Of a stretch of DNA of 64,000 nucleotides, positions 25,982 through 36,159 are shown piece by piece. Position numbers and translations under genes: made by a program. The notes under the pieces were generated by a model. The model was given only the letters and a program-made list of their open reading frames with translations, did no database searches and was not told the DNA's origin. Source of the stretch: Comamonas granuli NBRC 101663. GTDB taxonomy: Bacteria; Pseudomonadota; Gammaproteobacteria; Burkholderiales; Burkholderiaceae_C. The stretch is from the NCBI RefSeq assembly GCF_000739995.1, contig NZ_BBJX01000005.1, positions 186,001-250,000 on the forward strand, given 5' to 3'. Every line of letters begins with the position of its first letter. Positions within the stretch are counted from its first letter, which is position 1.

Positions 25982-26628
25982 GCCACCACGGCCTCGATGT
26001 CCGGGTCCGTGAGGTAGCGCGTATTGGCGGTCATGATGGAATTGCTGCGCACATCGACCCCGTCGCGGTAGCGGCGCAGCGTGGTGCGCAGGTAGTCGGG
26101 CTGCTGGCCGGCGATGCGCGCGATCTGCGCGCTGCCGCGGCCCTCGCTGCCGTGGCAGCGTACGCAGTTCTTGTTGAACTGGGACTGGCCCTTGAGCACC
26201 AGCGCCTGGTCGGCCGCGGGCTGGGGGCGCACGTCCTGGTCGGCGTAGAACAGCACCATGCCGATCTTCTCGTCGGCGTTCATGGCGCGGATCATGCCCT
26301 CCATGAATTCGTTGCGGCGCCGGCCATCGGCGAACTGGCGCAACTGCTCGAGCAGGTAGGCCGGGTTCTGGCCCGCGAGGTTGGGAATCGACGGCTTGGT
26401 GCTGTTACCGCCGTCGCCATGGCAGTGCGCGCACACGGCAGCCACCTTGCGGCCCAGGCGGTACAGCTCGCCGGCCAGTGCCGGCGTGGCCTGCACCTCC
26501 TGGAAGCGGGCGTCCAGGTCCACATGCGCCGTGGCACGCGCCTTGGCCGGCTGCGCCAGCGCCGGCGGCATGGCGCAAACGGCTGCCAGGCAGGCCAGCA
26601 CCCATCCCCGCACGATCCCTTTCCACAT
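25960..26628 (-). CDS. Cytochrome c4-like dihaem cytochrome
   Basis: Periplasmic electron carrier with two c-type haems. The 222-residue precursor has a signal peptide ending near ALA-QP and two haem motifs, CAHCH at 66-70 and CVRCH at 155-159. Two homologous halves each carry a distal Met region (FMEGMIRAM and SNSIMTANTRYL). The sequence fits cytochrome c4, which feeds terminal oxidases. A perfect FNR-type site lies 66 bp upstream of the start, so oxygen-dependent control is likely. It converges with and overlaps the ligase gene. Confidence 0.92.
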   Translation of the reverse strand: MWKGIVRGWVLACLAAVCAMPPALAQPAKARATAHVDLDARFQEVQATPALAGELYRLGRKVAAVCAHCHGDGGNSTKPSIPNLAGQNPAYLLEQLRQFADGRRRNEFMEGMIRAMNADEKIGMVLFYADQDVRPQPAADQALVLKGQSQFNKNCVRCHGSEGRGSAQIARIAGQQPDYLRTTLRRYRDGVDVRSNSIMTANTRYLTDPDIEAVVAYVSSMP

Positions 26629-26693
26629 GTTTTGACCCTTTTCCGAAAATGGTCATTCTAGAGGCTGGCGCCGCGGCGGGCGCGGGATTTTGC

Positions 26694-26707
26694 TTGATGG
26701 ATATCAA
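26694..26707. promoter_or_regulatory. Perfect FNR/Anr-type binding site upstream of the cytochrome c4 gene
   Basis: TTGATGGATATCAA matches the FNR consensus TTGAT-N4-ATCAA at all ten positions. Its centre is about 72 bp from the cytochrome start codon, and it overlaps the last codons of mobA. A TAGAAT at 26660-26655 could be a -10 box, but the spacing is not the classical -41.5 arrangement. Confidence 0.72.
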
Positions 26708-27348
26708 GCCTTGGCGTCACCGGGGGCGCCGGCCAGGTGCTGCAGCTCGGTCAGGGTGTTGATGTTGGCAAAGGCCCGGGGGTCGTCGCCCGGCCGGTCG
26801 AAGGCCGCCTGCGCACAGGCGTGCTGCGCTGCCCAGGCGCCCACCTTGTGGCCGCCCGCCGCCACGAAATCCGCCAGGCTGTGCCGCAAGGCGCTGCGCA
26901 GCAGGCAGAACACGGGCTGGGGGCGCAGCGGCGCCGGGGCGCCGGGGCCATCGGGCGCCAGGGCGATGGCGAGGTCCGCGCCCTGCGCCTGGGCGGCTGT
27001 GGCCAGGCGCGCCGCCAGGTCGCTGGGAAAGAAGGGGCTGTCGCAGGGCACGGTGAGCATCCAGGGCGTGCGGCAGCGCTCCAGCCCGGCCAGAAAGCCC
27101 GCCAGCGGTCCGGCGAAGCCGGGCAGGGTGTCCGGGCAGACCGGGGCGCCCCAGGCCTGGTAGGCGGCCAGGTGGCGGTTGGCGTTGACGAGCACGGTAC
27201 CGACCTGCGGCGCCAGCCGGCGCAGCGCGTGCAGCGCCAGCGGCACGCCGTGCAGCGGCTGCAGGCCTTTGTCCACGCCCCCCATGCGCGTGCCCTGGCC
27301 GCCGGCCAGCACCAGGCCCGTGATGTCTGCAGGGGCAATGGCGGGCAT
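26704..27348 (-). CDS. mobA: Molybdenum cofactor guanylyltransferase
   Basis: Attaches GMP to molybdopterin to make the bis-MGD cofactor used by nitrate reductases and related enzymes. The 214-residue protein has the nucleotide-binding start LVLAGGQGTRMGGVDKGLQP and the metal-binding TVPCDSPFFP near residue 97. Of the possible starts, the ATG at 27348 has AGGA nine bases upstream; the ATG at 27357 is nearly on top of that AGGA. It lies downstream of moaA in the same orientation, separated by a repeat-bearing spacer. Confidence 0.93.
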   Translation of the reverse strand: MPAIAPADITGLVLAGGQGTRMGGVDKGLQPLHGVPLALHALRRLAPQVGTVLVNANRHLAAYQAWGAPVCPDTLPGFAGPLAGFLAGLERCRTPWMLTVPCDSPFFPSDLAARLATAAQAQGADLAIALAPDGPGAPAPLRPQPVFCLLRSALRHSLADFVAAGGHKVGAWAAQHACAQAAFDRPGDDPRAFANINTLTELQHLAGAPGDAKA

Positions 27349-27379
27349 GTCAGTCATTCCTGGTGCGGAGGTCCGCCCT

Positions 27380-27453
27380 GTCGCGTGCCAGGGGCGCAGC
27401 CCAAGGCCAGGGCAGCCGCGCAAGGGCCGCCCCGCCGCCGCTCAGGGGGTGTT
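27380..27453 (-). repeat. Second intergenic repeat family (CCCCCTGAGCGGC), copy 1
   Basis: On the minus strand it begins ACACCCCCTGAGCGGCGGCG and continues through CGGCCCTTGCGCGGCTGCCC and CTTGGGCTGCGCCCCTGG. It shares CACCCCC-TGAGCGGC with the sequence at 32762. It fills most of the moaA-mobA spacer. I recall similar sequences as common in Comamonadaceae intergenic regions, but did not search. Confidence 0.5.
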
Positions 27454-27459
27454 TCCATA

Positions 27460-28596
27460 TCATCCGCCGATGTAGCTCATCTCGATGCGGCGCTTGCCTG
27501 TGCCCGGCTCCGCGGGCAGGCTGCTGCGCAGCTCGGAGTAGCGGTCGCTGCGGCCTTGCCAGATCGCGCCCAGCGCGCTGGCGATGGCATCGTCGCTCGC
27601 GCCCGAGCGCAGCAGGCTGCGCAGGTCGTAGCCTTTGTCGGCGAACAGGCACAGGTACAGGCGCCCTTCGGTCGAGAGGCGCGCGCGGTTGCAGTCGCCG
27701 CAGAAGGCCTGGGTCACGCTGCTGATCACGCCCACCTCGCCCAGCGCGGGGTCGTGCCGCCCCTGCGCGTCGGCATAGCCCCAGCGCTGGGCCGTCTCGC
27801 CCGGTGCCGTCGGCTCCAGCGGCACCAGCGGCAGTTCGGCGCGCAGCCGCGCGATGACCTCGCGCGAGGGCAGGACTTCGTCCATGCGCCAGCCGTTGGT
27901 GGCGCCCACGTCCATGAATTCGATGAAGCGCAGGATGACGCCTGTGCCGCGGAAATGCCGCGCCATGGGCAGGATTTCGTGCTCGTTGGTGCCGCGCTTG
28001 ACCACCATGTTGACCTTGACCGGCGCCAGGCCGGCCGCGCGTGCGGCGGCAATGCCGGCCAGCACCTCGGCCACGGGGAAGTCCACGTCGTTCATGCGCC
28101 GGAACACCGCGTCGTCCAGGCCGTCCAGGCTCACGGTCACGCGCTGCAGCCCGGCCTGGCGCAGGGCAGGGGCCTTGCGCGCCAGCAGCGAGCCATTGGT
28201 GGTGAGGGTGATCTCGGGCGGCTGGCCGTCGGTGGTGCGCAAGGCCGCGAGCTGCGCCACCAGGCCCTCGATGTTGCGGCGCAGCAGCGGCTCGCCGCCC
28301 GTGAGCCGGATCTTGCGCACGCCGTGGCGCAGGAAGATGGCGGCCAGGCGCGTGATCTCCTCGAAGCGCAGCAGGTCGGCGTGCGGCAGGTAGGGGTAGT
28401 CCTTGCCGAAGACTTCCTTGGGCATGCAGTAGTTGCAGCGGAAGTTGCAGCGGTCCGTCACGCTGATGCGCAGGTCGCGCAAGGGCCGGCCCAGTGTATC
28501 GGCCAGCAGCCCCGTGGCTGGCACCGGCGTGGTGGGCAGGGGCACCGCCAACGCGGCGCTGCGCTGGTCCACCAGGGGAATCACGCGTTCAGACAT
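27460..28596 (-). CDS. moaA: GTP 3',8-cyclase MoaA
   Basis: Radical-SAM enzyme that starts molybdenum cofactor synthesis by rearranging GTP. The 378-residue protein has the first cluster motif CNFRCNYC (Cys 50, 54, 57), the SAM-binding [12 protein letters not shown], and the second cluster cysteines in [21 protein letters not shown] near residue 285. It ends with the obligatory Gly-Gly (MSYIGG). The N-terminus is ~20 residues longer than the E. coli enzyme. The ATG at 28596 starts [10 protein letters not shown]. It pairs with mobA downstream. Confidence 0.96.
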   Translation of the reverse strand: MSERVIPLVDQRSAALAVPLPTTPVPATGLLADTLGRPLRDLRISVTDRCNFRCNYCMPKEVFGKDYPYLPHADLLRFEEITRLAAIFLRHGVRKIRLTGGEPLLRRNIEGLVAQLAALRTTDGQPPEITLTTNGSLLARKAPALRQAGLQRVTVSLDGLDDAVFRRMNDVDFPVAEVLAGIAAARAAGLAPVKVNMVVKRGTNEHEILPMARHFRGTGVILRFIEFMDVGATNGWRMDEVLPSREVIARLRAELPLVPLEPTAPGETAQRWGYADAQGRHDPALGEVGVISSVTQAFCGDCNRARLSTEGRLYLCLFADKGYDLRSLLRSGASDDAIASALGAIWQGRSDRYSELRSSLPAEPGTGKRRIEMSYIGG

Positions 28597-28681
28597 GGGG
28601 CGATTGTGCCCCACGGCGCGCTGCGCCGGCGGTACCAATGTGCCCGTCAGGGGCGTCCAAGGCGCTGCTGCCCGCAGGGGA

Positions 28682-28695
28682 TTGATCTACCTCAG
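28682..28695 (+). promoter_or_regulatory. Imperfect FNR-type site before the PilJ-N gene
   Basis: TTGATCTACCTCAG has one perfect half-site and a second half matching 3 of 5 bases. A -10-like CAGAAT at 28718-28723 starts 22 bp after the site, which is the spacing of class II FNR promoters. Two mismatches keep this tentative. Confidence 0.45.
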
Positions 28696-28753
28696 TGGAG
28701 CCTCGGGTGCAGGCGCGCAGAATTCATTCTCATTTCCCATGTGATGGCAATCC

Positions 28754-29575
28754 ATGAAAACCCTTGACTGCTCCGTTGCCCGTACTTCTTCCCGCCGTGC
28801 CCTGATCCAGGGCGCGGCGGCGGTCGCGCTCTATTCCGTGCTCACGCCGGCGCAGGCGCAACTGGCCATGTCCACCGCCATCAACCGGGCGGCGCGCAAC
28901 CGCGCGCTGTCGCAGCGCATGGCCAAGGCCTATTGCCAGATCCTGCTGGGCGTGCTGCCCGAGGAGTCCGCGCGCACCCTGGCCGATGCGCGCAAGCAGG
29001 TGCGCCGCGGCTTTGACGACCTGGCCAAGGTGCCCTGGCCCGCGGACCTGGCCCGGCATGTGATGGACATCCAGAAGCATGCGGACACCACCGAGTCCCT
29101 GTTGGTCATCCCCGCCACGCGCGAGTCGGTGGCCGCCGTGGCCCAGCAGTCCGACCGCATGATGGCGGCGGCGCAGTCCGCCACCGAGGCCTTCGAGAAG
29201 GCCGCCAGGATCAACACCGCCAAGCTCGTGAACACCGCGGGCCGCCAGCGCGCGCTCTCGCAGCGCATGGCGCGCGACTACTTCCTCGCGGCGGCCCGGC
29301 TCGACGGCAAGGGCCTGCGCGAGCAGATGAAGGCCGACGCCACCGAATTCCGCCTGGCCCTGGACGCCCTGGCGGCCGCGCCCATCAGCACGCCGGCCAT
29401 CCGCAACGAGCTCGAGCTGGGCCGGGGCCAGTGGCTGTTCTTCGAGGCGGCCCTGCAGCGCAAGCCCGACGACAAGGGCATGGAAACCCTGGCCACCACC
29501 AGCGAGCGCCTGCTGGAGGTGATGGACAAGCTCACCGACCTGTACGACGCCGCGCTCAAGGAAGTGCTGGGCTGA
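28754..29575 (+). CDS. Exported protein with two PilJ-N (type IV pili MCP sensor) repeats
   Basis: A 273-residue protein with an export signal (SSRRALIQGAAAVAL...AQA, twin-arginine-like). It carries two copies of the helical motif seen in the PilJ/NarX-type sensor domain: NRAARNRALSQRMAKAYCQ near residue 44 and NTAGRQRALSQRMARDYFLAA near residue 160. It has no transmembrane, kinase or methyl-accepting part, so it is a free periplasmic sensor-like protein. It diverges from moaA, with an FNR-like site in between, which suggests a link to nitrate respiration. Ligand binding is inferred from the family only. Confidence 0.8.
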   Translation: MKTLDCSVARTSSRRALIQGAAAVALYSVLTPAQAQLAMSTAINRAARNRALSQRMAKAYCQILLGVLPEESARTLADARKQVRRGFDDLAKVPWPADLARHVMDIQKHADTTESLLVIPATRESVAAVAQQSDRMMAAAQSATEAFEKAARINTAKLVNTAGRQRALSQRMARDYFLAAARLDGKGLREQMKADATEFRLALDALAAAPISTPAIRNELELGRGQWLFFEAALQRKPDDKGMETLATTSERLLEVMDKLTDLYDAALKEVLG

Positions 29576-29623
29576 ATCGCCCCCGGGTTTGCCGCTACAG
29601 TGGGGCCTGCCGGAGACCCTGCC

Positions 29624-30244
29624 ATGTACCTGCCCGCCCAGTTCCAAAGCCTCGACGGCGCGCATGCCGACGCCCTCATGCGTGCCCACCCGCTGGCCAG
29701 CCTCGTCTCCACCGACGACGAGGGCTTTCCGTTCATCACCCACCTGCCCCTGCACCTGCAGGTGCGCGGCTCGCAGCGCGTGCTGCTGGGCCACTGCGCG
29801 CGCGGCAACCCGCACTGGCGCTACCTGCAGCAGCGCCCCGAGGCGCTGGTGGCCTTTCTCGGGCCGCATGCCTACCTCTCGCCCGCGGTGTACCCGGACC
29901 GCGAGCGCGTGCCCACATGGAACTACCTGGCCGTGCACTGCCGCGTGCGCACCGTGTTCGTCGAGGAGCCCGCCGCCAAGGATGCCCTGCTCAAGGCGCT
30001 GATCGGCGACCATGAGCCGCCCTATGCCGAGCAGTGGCGCGCCCTGGGCGAGGGCTTTGCGCACAAGATGCTGGCGGGCATCGTGGCCTTCGAGCTGCAC
30101 GTGAGCAGCCTTCAGTGCAAGCTCAAGCTCAACCAGCACCGCAGGGAATCGCACGCCGCCATGTATGCGGCCTACCGTGCGGGCGATGCGGGCGCCCAGG
30201 GCCTGGCCCAGTGGATGCAGACCCTGGGCATGGTGGCGGACTGA
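29624..30244 (+). CDS. PaiB-like FMN-binding negative transcriptional regulator
   Basis: Split-barrel flavin-type protein of the PaiB family, 206 residues. Start MYLPAQFQ is characteristic, followed by LVSTDDEGFPFITHLPLHL, VAFLGPHAYLSPAVYPD near residue 75, VPTWNYLAVHCRVR and MLAGIVAFELHVSSLQCKLKLNQ near the end. Bacillus PaiB represses sporulation and protease genes, but most members are uncharacterised and may be FMN-binding enzymes. The ATG at 29624 fits the family start. Confidence 0.88.
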   Translation: MYLPAQFQSLDGAHADALMRAHPLASLVSTDDEGFPFITHLPLHLQVRGSQRVLLGHCARGNPHWRYLQQRPEALVAFLGPHAYLSPAVYPDRERVPTWNYLAVHCRVRTVFVEEPAAKDALLKALIGDHEPPYAEQWRALGEGFAHKMLAGIVAFELHVSSLQCKLKLNQHRRESHAAMYAAYRAGDAGAQGLAQWMQTLGMVAD

Positions 30245-30277
30245 GGCAGCTTGGCCGCGCGGGTGCAAATGGGCATG

Positions 30278-31735
<1,458 letters not shown>

Positions 31736-31740
31736 CCACC

Positions 31741-32754
31741 ATGGAGCGGGCCGCACCGGGCCCGGACGCCTTGCCTTCCGACCACGACGACCACGCACAC
31801 TGCGGCTGCGGCCATGCGCACGGCCCCAAGCACATCTACATCTATTCGCCGTCGAGCGCCGTGCGCGACAAGGCGGCCTTTCGCCGCGGCGTCAAGCGCC
31901 TGCAGGCCCTGGGGCACGAGGTCGAGATCGACCCCGACGCCCTGGCCCAGCACACGCGCTTTGCCGGCGACGATGCCACGCGCCTGGCGGCCATCCACCG
32001 CGCCGCCGCCAGCGGCGCCGACGTGGCGCTGATCTCCCGCGGGGGCTACGGCCTCACGCGCATCCTGCCCGGCATCGACGGCGCGGCCGTGGCGCGTGCG
32101 GTGGAGGGGGGGACGCAGTTCGTGGGCATCAGCGACTTCACGGCCCTGCAGTGCGCCGTGCTGGCGCGCGCGGGCGCGGTCACCTGGGCCGGCCCCGTGC
32201 TGGGCGCCGATTTCGGCGTGCAGGGCGTGCCCGACGACATCATGGAGGCCTGCTTCGACGACCTGCTCAGCGGCCATGGCGAGGGCGCCGGCTGGCGCCT
32301 GCCCAAGGAGCGGCGTGCGGCCGGCGCGCCCGAGCTGCCGCTGCCGGAGCTGGACATCGCCGGCGCCACGCTGTGGGGCGGCAATCTCGCCGTGCTGTGC
32401 GCGCTCGTGGGCACGCCGTATTTCCCGCAGGTCGATGGCGGCATCCTGTTCGTCGAGGACGTGAACGAGCACCCGTACCGCATCGAGCGCATGCTCACGC
32501 AACTGCTGCACGCCGGCGTGCTGGCGCGGCAGAAGGCGCTGCTGCTGGGCCAGTTCACCAACTACCGGCTCGCGCCGCACGACAAGGGCTTCAAGCTGCA
32601 GAGCGTGGTGGACTGGCTGCGCAGCCAGGTGGGCATTCCGGTGCTCACGGGCCTGCCCTACGGCCATGTGGCCACCAAGGTACTGCTGCCCGTGGGGGCC
32701 CGGGTCGATCTGTCGGTGCGGGGGCGCGACGCCCTGATCTACTGGGGGCATTGA
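31741..32754 (+). CDS. ldcA: Muramoyltetrapeptide L,D-carboxypeptidase (S66 family)
   Basis: Cytoplasmic serine peptidase that trims the terminal D-Ala from recycled muropeptides. The 337-residue protein has the RGGYGLTRILPGID loop, the nucleophile Ser in FVGISDFTALQC near residue 131, the Glu in FVEDVNEHPYRIERML and the His in LPYGHVATK near the end. An unusual N-terminal extension of about 35 residues is rich in His, Asp and Cys (DHDDHAHCGCGHAHG), like a metal-binding segment. It starts 5 bp after the tadA fusion stop, so the two are probably co-transcribed. Confidence 0.92.
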   Translation: MERAAPGPDALPSDHDDHAHCGCGHAHGPKHIYIYSPSSAVRDKAAFRRGVKRLQALGHEVEIDPDALAQHTRFAGDDATRLAAIHRAAASGADVALISRGGYGLTRILPGIDGAAVARAVEGGTQFVGISDFTALQCAVLARAGAVTWAGPVLGADFGVQGVPDDIMEACFDDLLSGHGEGAGWRLPKERRAAGAPELPLPELDIAGATLWGGNLAVLCALVGTPYFPQVDGGILFVEDVNEHPYRIERMLTQLLHAGVLARQKALLLGQFTNYRLAPHDKGFKLQSVVDWLRSQVGIPVLTGLPYGHVATKVLLPVGARVDLSVRGRDALIYWGH

Positions 32755-32761
32755 GGGAGTA

Positions 32762-32820
32762 GGGCACACCCCCCCTGAGCGGCTGCGCTGCTTCCCCCCG
32801 CTTTCGCAGCGCGGCGGCGC
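32762..32820 (+). repeat. Second intergenic repeat family, copy 2, between convergent genes
   Basis: GCACACCCCCCCTGAGCGGC, then TGCGCTGCTTCCCCCCGC and TTTCGCAGCGCGGCGGCGCT. The outer parts CTGAGCGGC-TGCGCTGC and GCAGCGCGGCGGCGCTCAG are an imperfect inverted pair, able to form a long hairpin between the two convergent stops. It shares its 5' part with 27380-27453 (minus strand). Confidence 0.5.
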
Positions 32821-33828
32821 TCAGAGGCCTGCGGGCTGCGTGGCCAGGTACTGGCGCGGCTGGGCGGCGTACAGGCCCAGGCGCACCATGGCGCGGTGGT
32901 TCAGGTCCACCGTCACCGCGTTGCGCGCCAGGGCGGACTGCACGCGCGGCGGGCCTTCGGCCGTCTGGTGCAGGCGCGGCGCGCTCAGCACCTTGTCCCC
33001 GCGCTCGACGACGCTGGCCACCAGCGGTAGATTGGGCTTTTCGCTGCGGCGCAGCACCACGGCGATGTCGCCATTGTCCAGGCGCACGAAGGTGCCGGGC
33101 GGGCACAGGCCCACGGTGCGCACCAGCATCAGGCCGACCTCGTCGCGCTCCTGCACGTCCTTGCCCACCAGCTCGCGCACCGAGTCCGTGGCGCTGCGCC
33201 CCGGGCGCGACTTGCGCGGACTGATCATGGCCGCGTAGCGGTCGATGGTGCCCAGGATGCGCGTGAGCCGGTCCACCGGGCTCAGTTGCTGCAGGGGCGT
33301 GCGTTCGGGCAGGCGCTGGTGGTGCTGGGCGACCAGGTCCAGCCACAGGTCGTTGGTGATGTCCAGCTCCTCGAGCAAGGCCTGCGATTGCACAGGGTGG
33401 CTGCCGATCATCTCCTTTTGCGCGGCGTTGGGCTGCTCGCGCTGCACGGCCAGTTCGTCCTGCATGCGCGTCATGGCGATGTTCATGGTGAGCGCGGCGC
33501 GCACCAGGGCGTTGCGCTCGTTCTCCGGCAGGCCGAATTCGCGCGCCATGATGTGGCACAGCGTGCCGCACACCAGGGCGTGCGAGGCGCTGTAGCCCAC
33601 GGTGGAGGTCGCCGCGAGCTGGAACATCAGGTACAGCGAGCCGTCGATGTCGTGCGTCACCAGGTCCTGCAGCCATTGGTCGAACTGGCGCACCTTGGCG
33701 GCAAAGTCCTGCGCCTGGCGCGGGCGGGCGAGCAGCACCGACAGGCCTGCCTCCAGGTCGCTCCAGAGGCTGAGCAAGTCCTCGTACTCGTCGTCCTGGG
33801 CGTGGAGCAGGGGGGCGGGGGCAGTCAT
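32821..33828 (-). CDS. Degenerate HD-GYP-like phosphohydrolase domain protein
   Basis: A 335-residue cytoplasmic protein. The helical core looks like an HD-GYP domain: SASHALVCGTLCHIMAREFGL, GSHPVQSQALLEEL and VAQHHQRLPERT, then a helix with DRLTRILGTIDRYAAMISPR. The metal-binding His-Asp pair is replaced by Met-Asn (LTMNIAMTRM) and no GYP motif remains, so it is probably not an active phosphodiesterase. The C-terminal third is beta-rich (FVRLDNGDIAVVLRRS). The ATG at 33828 is 2 bp after the protease gene stop, so they share a transcript. Confidence 0.72.
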   Translation of the reverse strand: MTAPAPLLHAQDDEYEDLLSLWSDLEAGLSVLLARPRQAQDFAAKVRQFDQWLQDLVTHDIDGSLYLMFQLAATSTVGYSASHALVCGTLCHIMAREFGLPENERNALVRAALTMNIAMTRMQDELAVQREQPNAAQKEMIGSHPVQSQALLEELDITNDLWLDLVAQHHQRLPERTPLQQLSPVDRLTRILGTIDRYAAMISPRKSRPGRSATDSVRELVGKDVQERDEVGLMLVRTVGLCPPGTFVRLDNGDIAVVLRRSEKPNLPLVASVVERGDKVLSAPRLHQTAEGPPRVQSALARNAVTVDLNHRAMVRLGLYAAQPRQYLATQPAGL

Positions 33829-33830
33829 GG

Positions 33831-34493
33831 TCAATTGCGCTTTTCCAGCACCATCTGGTCGTTCGTGCGCGTCATCTGGAACTGGCCCAGAAAGCTGTTG
33901 CCCAGCAGCACGTAGGGCATGGCCTGCGGGGTGACGATGGCATCGACCTGGAAGACCTCCACGTCGCCGATGCGCACCGAGTCCAGCCGCAGGCGCCAGC
34001 CTTGCGTGGCGCCGTTGGCGGTGTTGAGCATCACGGCCTGGCCTTTCTGGTAAGGCAGGCCCATGCGCTCGGCATCGGGCCGCCCTATGGCCACGGTGGT
34101 TGCGCCTGTGTCCACCATGAACTGCATGACACGCCCGTTGATGAGGCCTTGCTGGATGAAGTGCCCGCGGCTGTCGCCCTGGAGCACGATGCGCTGGCCC
34201 ATGCCGCTGCGCCGGCCCACGCTCACCGGGGCCTCGCCCACGCGCAGCGTGCTCTGCCGGCCGTCGATTTCGATCACGGCCTCGTCGCGCGCGACGGACA
34301 GCACCTTCACGCCCAGGTGTGTCTGGCCGGGGGCCACGCCCTTGGGCGGGCTGCCGTCGACCACGAGCAGGGCCTTGCCGCCCAGCATGCCCGCCAGGGT
34401 GACGGCCGGGGCGGCCCAGGCGCTGCCGCAGGCCGCTGCGGCGCAGGCAAGCGCCCAGGCGAGGGCGCGCAGGGAGGGGGTGTGCTGCAGCAT
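33831..34493 (-). CDS. Exported retropepsin-like aspartic protease
   Basis: A 220-residue protein with a signal peptide ending near AWA-AP. It carries one aspartic-protease domain of the bacterial clan AA type: active-site DTGAT at 128-132 (FMVDTGATTVAIG) and a C-terminal YVLLGNSFLGQFQ, the partner hairpin. Single-domain members are expected to act as homodimers. An N-terminal region of ~90 residues is family-specific. The substrate is unknown. It is upstream of the HD gene with a 2-bp gap and downstream of yajQ. Confidence 0.85.
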   Translation of the reverse strand: MLQHTPSLRALAWALACAAAACGSAWAAPAVTLAGMLGGKALLVVDGSPPKGVAPGQTHLGVKVLSVARDEAVIEIDGRQSTLRVGEAPVSVGRRSGMGQRIVLQGDSRGHFIQQGLINGRVMQFMVDTGATTVAIGRPDAERMGLPYQKGQAVMLNTANGATQGWRLRLDSVRIGDVEVFQVDAIVTPQAMPYVLLGNSFLGQFQMTRTNDQMVLEKRN

Positions 34494-34519
34494 GGCGGCG
34501 GGCCCGCGGGGGCAGGGGG

Positions 34520-35005
34520 CTAGTCGCGGAAGTTGTTGAACGACAGCGGCATGTCGGCGATCTCCTTGCGGATCAGCGCCATCACGGCCTGCAGGTCATC
34601 GCGCTTGGCGCCGGTGACGCGCACCTTCTCGTCCTGGATGGCGGCCTGCACCTTGATCTTGCTGTCCTTGACGAGCCGCTGGATCTTCTTGGCCAGCTCG
34701 CTGTCGATGCCGTTGCGCACCTTGACGGTCTGCTTGAGCTTGTCGCCGCCGATCTTCTGCGGCTTGCCCACGTCGAGAAAGCGCACGTCCACGCCGCGCT
34801 TGGCCAGCTTGTTGCGCAGCACGTCCTCGACCTGGGTGAGCTGGAAATCGGCGTCGCCGAACAGCGTGATCTCCTTGTCCTTGAGTTCGATGGCGGCAGA
34901 GGTGCCCTTGAAGTCGAAGCGCGTTCCGATCTCCTTGGCCGTGTTGTCCACGGCGTTTCTCACTTCGACGAAGTCGGCTTCACAGACGGTATCAAAAGAC
35001 GGCAT
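34520..35005 (-). CDS. yajQ: YajQ family nucleotide-binding protein
   Basis: A 161-residue protein with two tandem RNP-like folds. The opening [21 protein letters not shown] and the [11 protein letters not shown] segment are diagnostic, as is the C-terminal SFNNFRD. Family members bind nucleic acids or nucleotides; a Xanthomonas relative binds cyclic di-GMP. Here a membrane diguanylate cyclase occurs 27 kb away, but no direct link is visible. It diverges from murB across 61 bp. Confidence 0.95.
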   Translation of the reverse strand: MPSFDTVCEADFVEVRNAVDNTAKEIGTRFDFKGTSAAIELKDKEITLFGDADFQLTQVEDVLRNKLAKRGVDVRFLDVGKPQKIGGDKLKQTVKVRNGIDSELAKKIQRLVKDSKIKVQAAIQDEKVRVTGAKRDDLQAVMALIRKEIADMPLSFNNFRD

Positions 35006-35066
35006 GGCGGGGTGTTTCTCCAGAAAGGCGGGCCGCCCGGCGGGGCCCGGTGCGACAATCTGGCCA

Positions 35067-36140
35067 ATGGTAGTCGAGAAAAACGTGTCGCTGCAGCCCT
35101 ACAACAGCTTTGGCATCGCCGCGCGTGCCCAGACGCTGGTGCGCGTGCGTTCGGTCCAGGACCTGCAGGCGTTGCGGGCCGACCCCGTGCTCGGGCGCCG
35201 GCCGGTGTTCGTGCTCGGCGGCGGCAGCAATGTGGTGCTGACCGGGGACGTCGAGCGCGTGGTCCTGAAAATGGAGATCCGCGGCCGCCGCCTGGTGCAG
35301 GAGGGGGCCAGGGCCTGGACCATCGAGGTCGGCGCGGGCGAGTCCTGGCACGAGACCGTCGCCTGGACGCTCGCGCAGGGCTGGCCCGGGCTGGAGAACC
35401 TGGCGCTCATCCCCGGCACCGTGGGCGCGGCGCCGGTGCAGAACATCGGCGCCTACGGCGTGGAGCTGCAGGACCGTTTCGAGTCGCTCGACGGCTTCGA
35501 CCTGGCGACGGGCGAGACCTTCACCCTCGATGCCGCGCAATGCGCCTTCGGCTACCGCGATTCGGTGTTCAAGCACGCGCCCGCCTTGCCCGGTGCGCCG
35601 GGCAGCGCGCCGCGCGGCATGGGGCTGGCGGGGCGGGCCATCATCACCCATGTGCGCCTGCGCCTGCCGCGCCCCTGGGTGCCCCAGCTCGGCTACCTCG
35701 ACCTGGAGCGAAAGCGCGCCGAGGCCGGCGTGGCGCACCCCAGCGCGCAGCAGATCTTCGACTGGGTGTGCGAGATCCGCCGCGCCAAGCTGCCCGACCC
35801 GGACACGCTGGGCAATGCGGGCAGCTTCTTCAAGAACCCCACCGTCACGCCCGAGCAGTGCCAGGACATCATCGCGCGCGAGCCCCGGATCGTGCACTAC
35901 CCCATGCCCGACGGCAGCGTCAAGCTCGCGGCGGGCTGGCTCATCGACGCCTGCGGCTGGAAGGGCAAGACCGTGGGCCGTGCCGGCGTGTACGACAAGC
36001 AGGCCCTGGTGCTGGTCAACCGCGGCACGCCCGAGGACAGCGTGACCGGCGGCGAGGTCATGACCCTGGCCAAGGCCATACAGACCAGCGTGTACGAGCG
36101 CTTCGGCATCCGCCTGGAGCCCGAGCCGGTGGTGGTCTGA
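35067..36140 (+). CDS. murB: UDP-N-acetylenolpyruvoylglucosamine reductase
   Basis: FAD enzyme that makes UDP-N-acetylmuramate for peptidoglycan synthesis. The 357-residue type I protein has [13 protein letters not shown] at the start and the FAD-binding [12 protein letters not shown] near residue 51. It also has [22 protein letters not shown], the catalytic Ser in [11 protein letters not shown] near residue 251, and the final Glu in RLEPEPVVV. The ATG at 35067 fits family alignments ([15 protein letters not shown]); the open frame upstream runs over yajQ and is spurious. Confidence 0.95.
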   Translation: MVVEKNVSLQPYNSFGIAARAQTLVRVRSVQDLQALRADPVLGRRPVFVLGGGSNVVLTGDVERVVLKMEIRGRRLVQEGARAWTIEVGAGESWHETVAWTLAQGWPGLENLALIPGTVGAAPVQNIGAYGVELQDRFESLDGFDLATGETFTLDAAQCAFGYRDSVFKHAPALPGAPGSAPRGMGLAGRAIITHVRLRLPRPWVPQLGYLDLERKRAEAGVAHPSAQQIFDWVCEIRRAKLPDPDTLGNAGSFFKNPTVTPEQCQDIIAREPRIVHYPMPDGSVKLAAGWLIDACGWKGKTVGRAGVYDKQALVLVNRGTPEDSVTGGEVMTLAKAIQTSVYERFGIRLEPEPVVV

Positions 36141-36159
36141 AGGCCGGAGCGTCTCGCAC

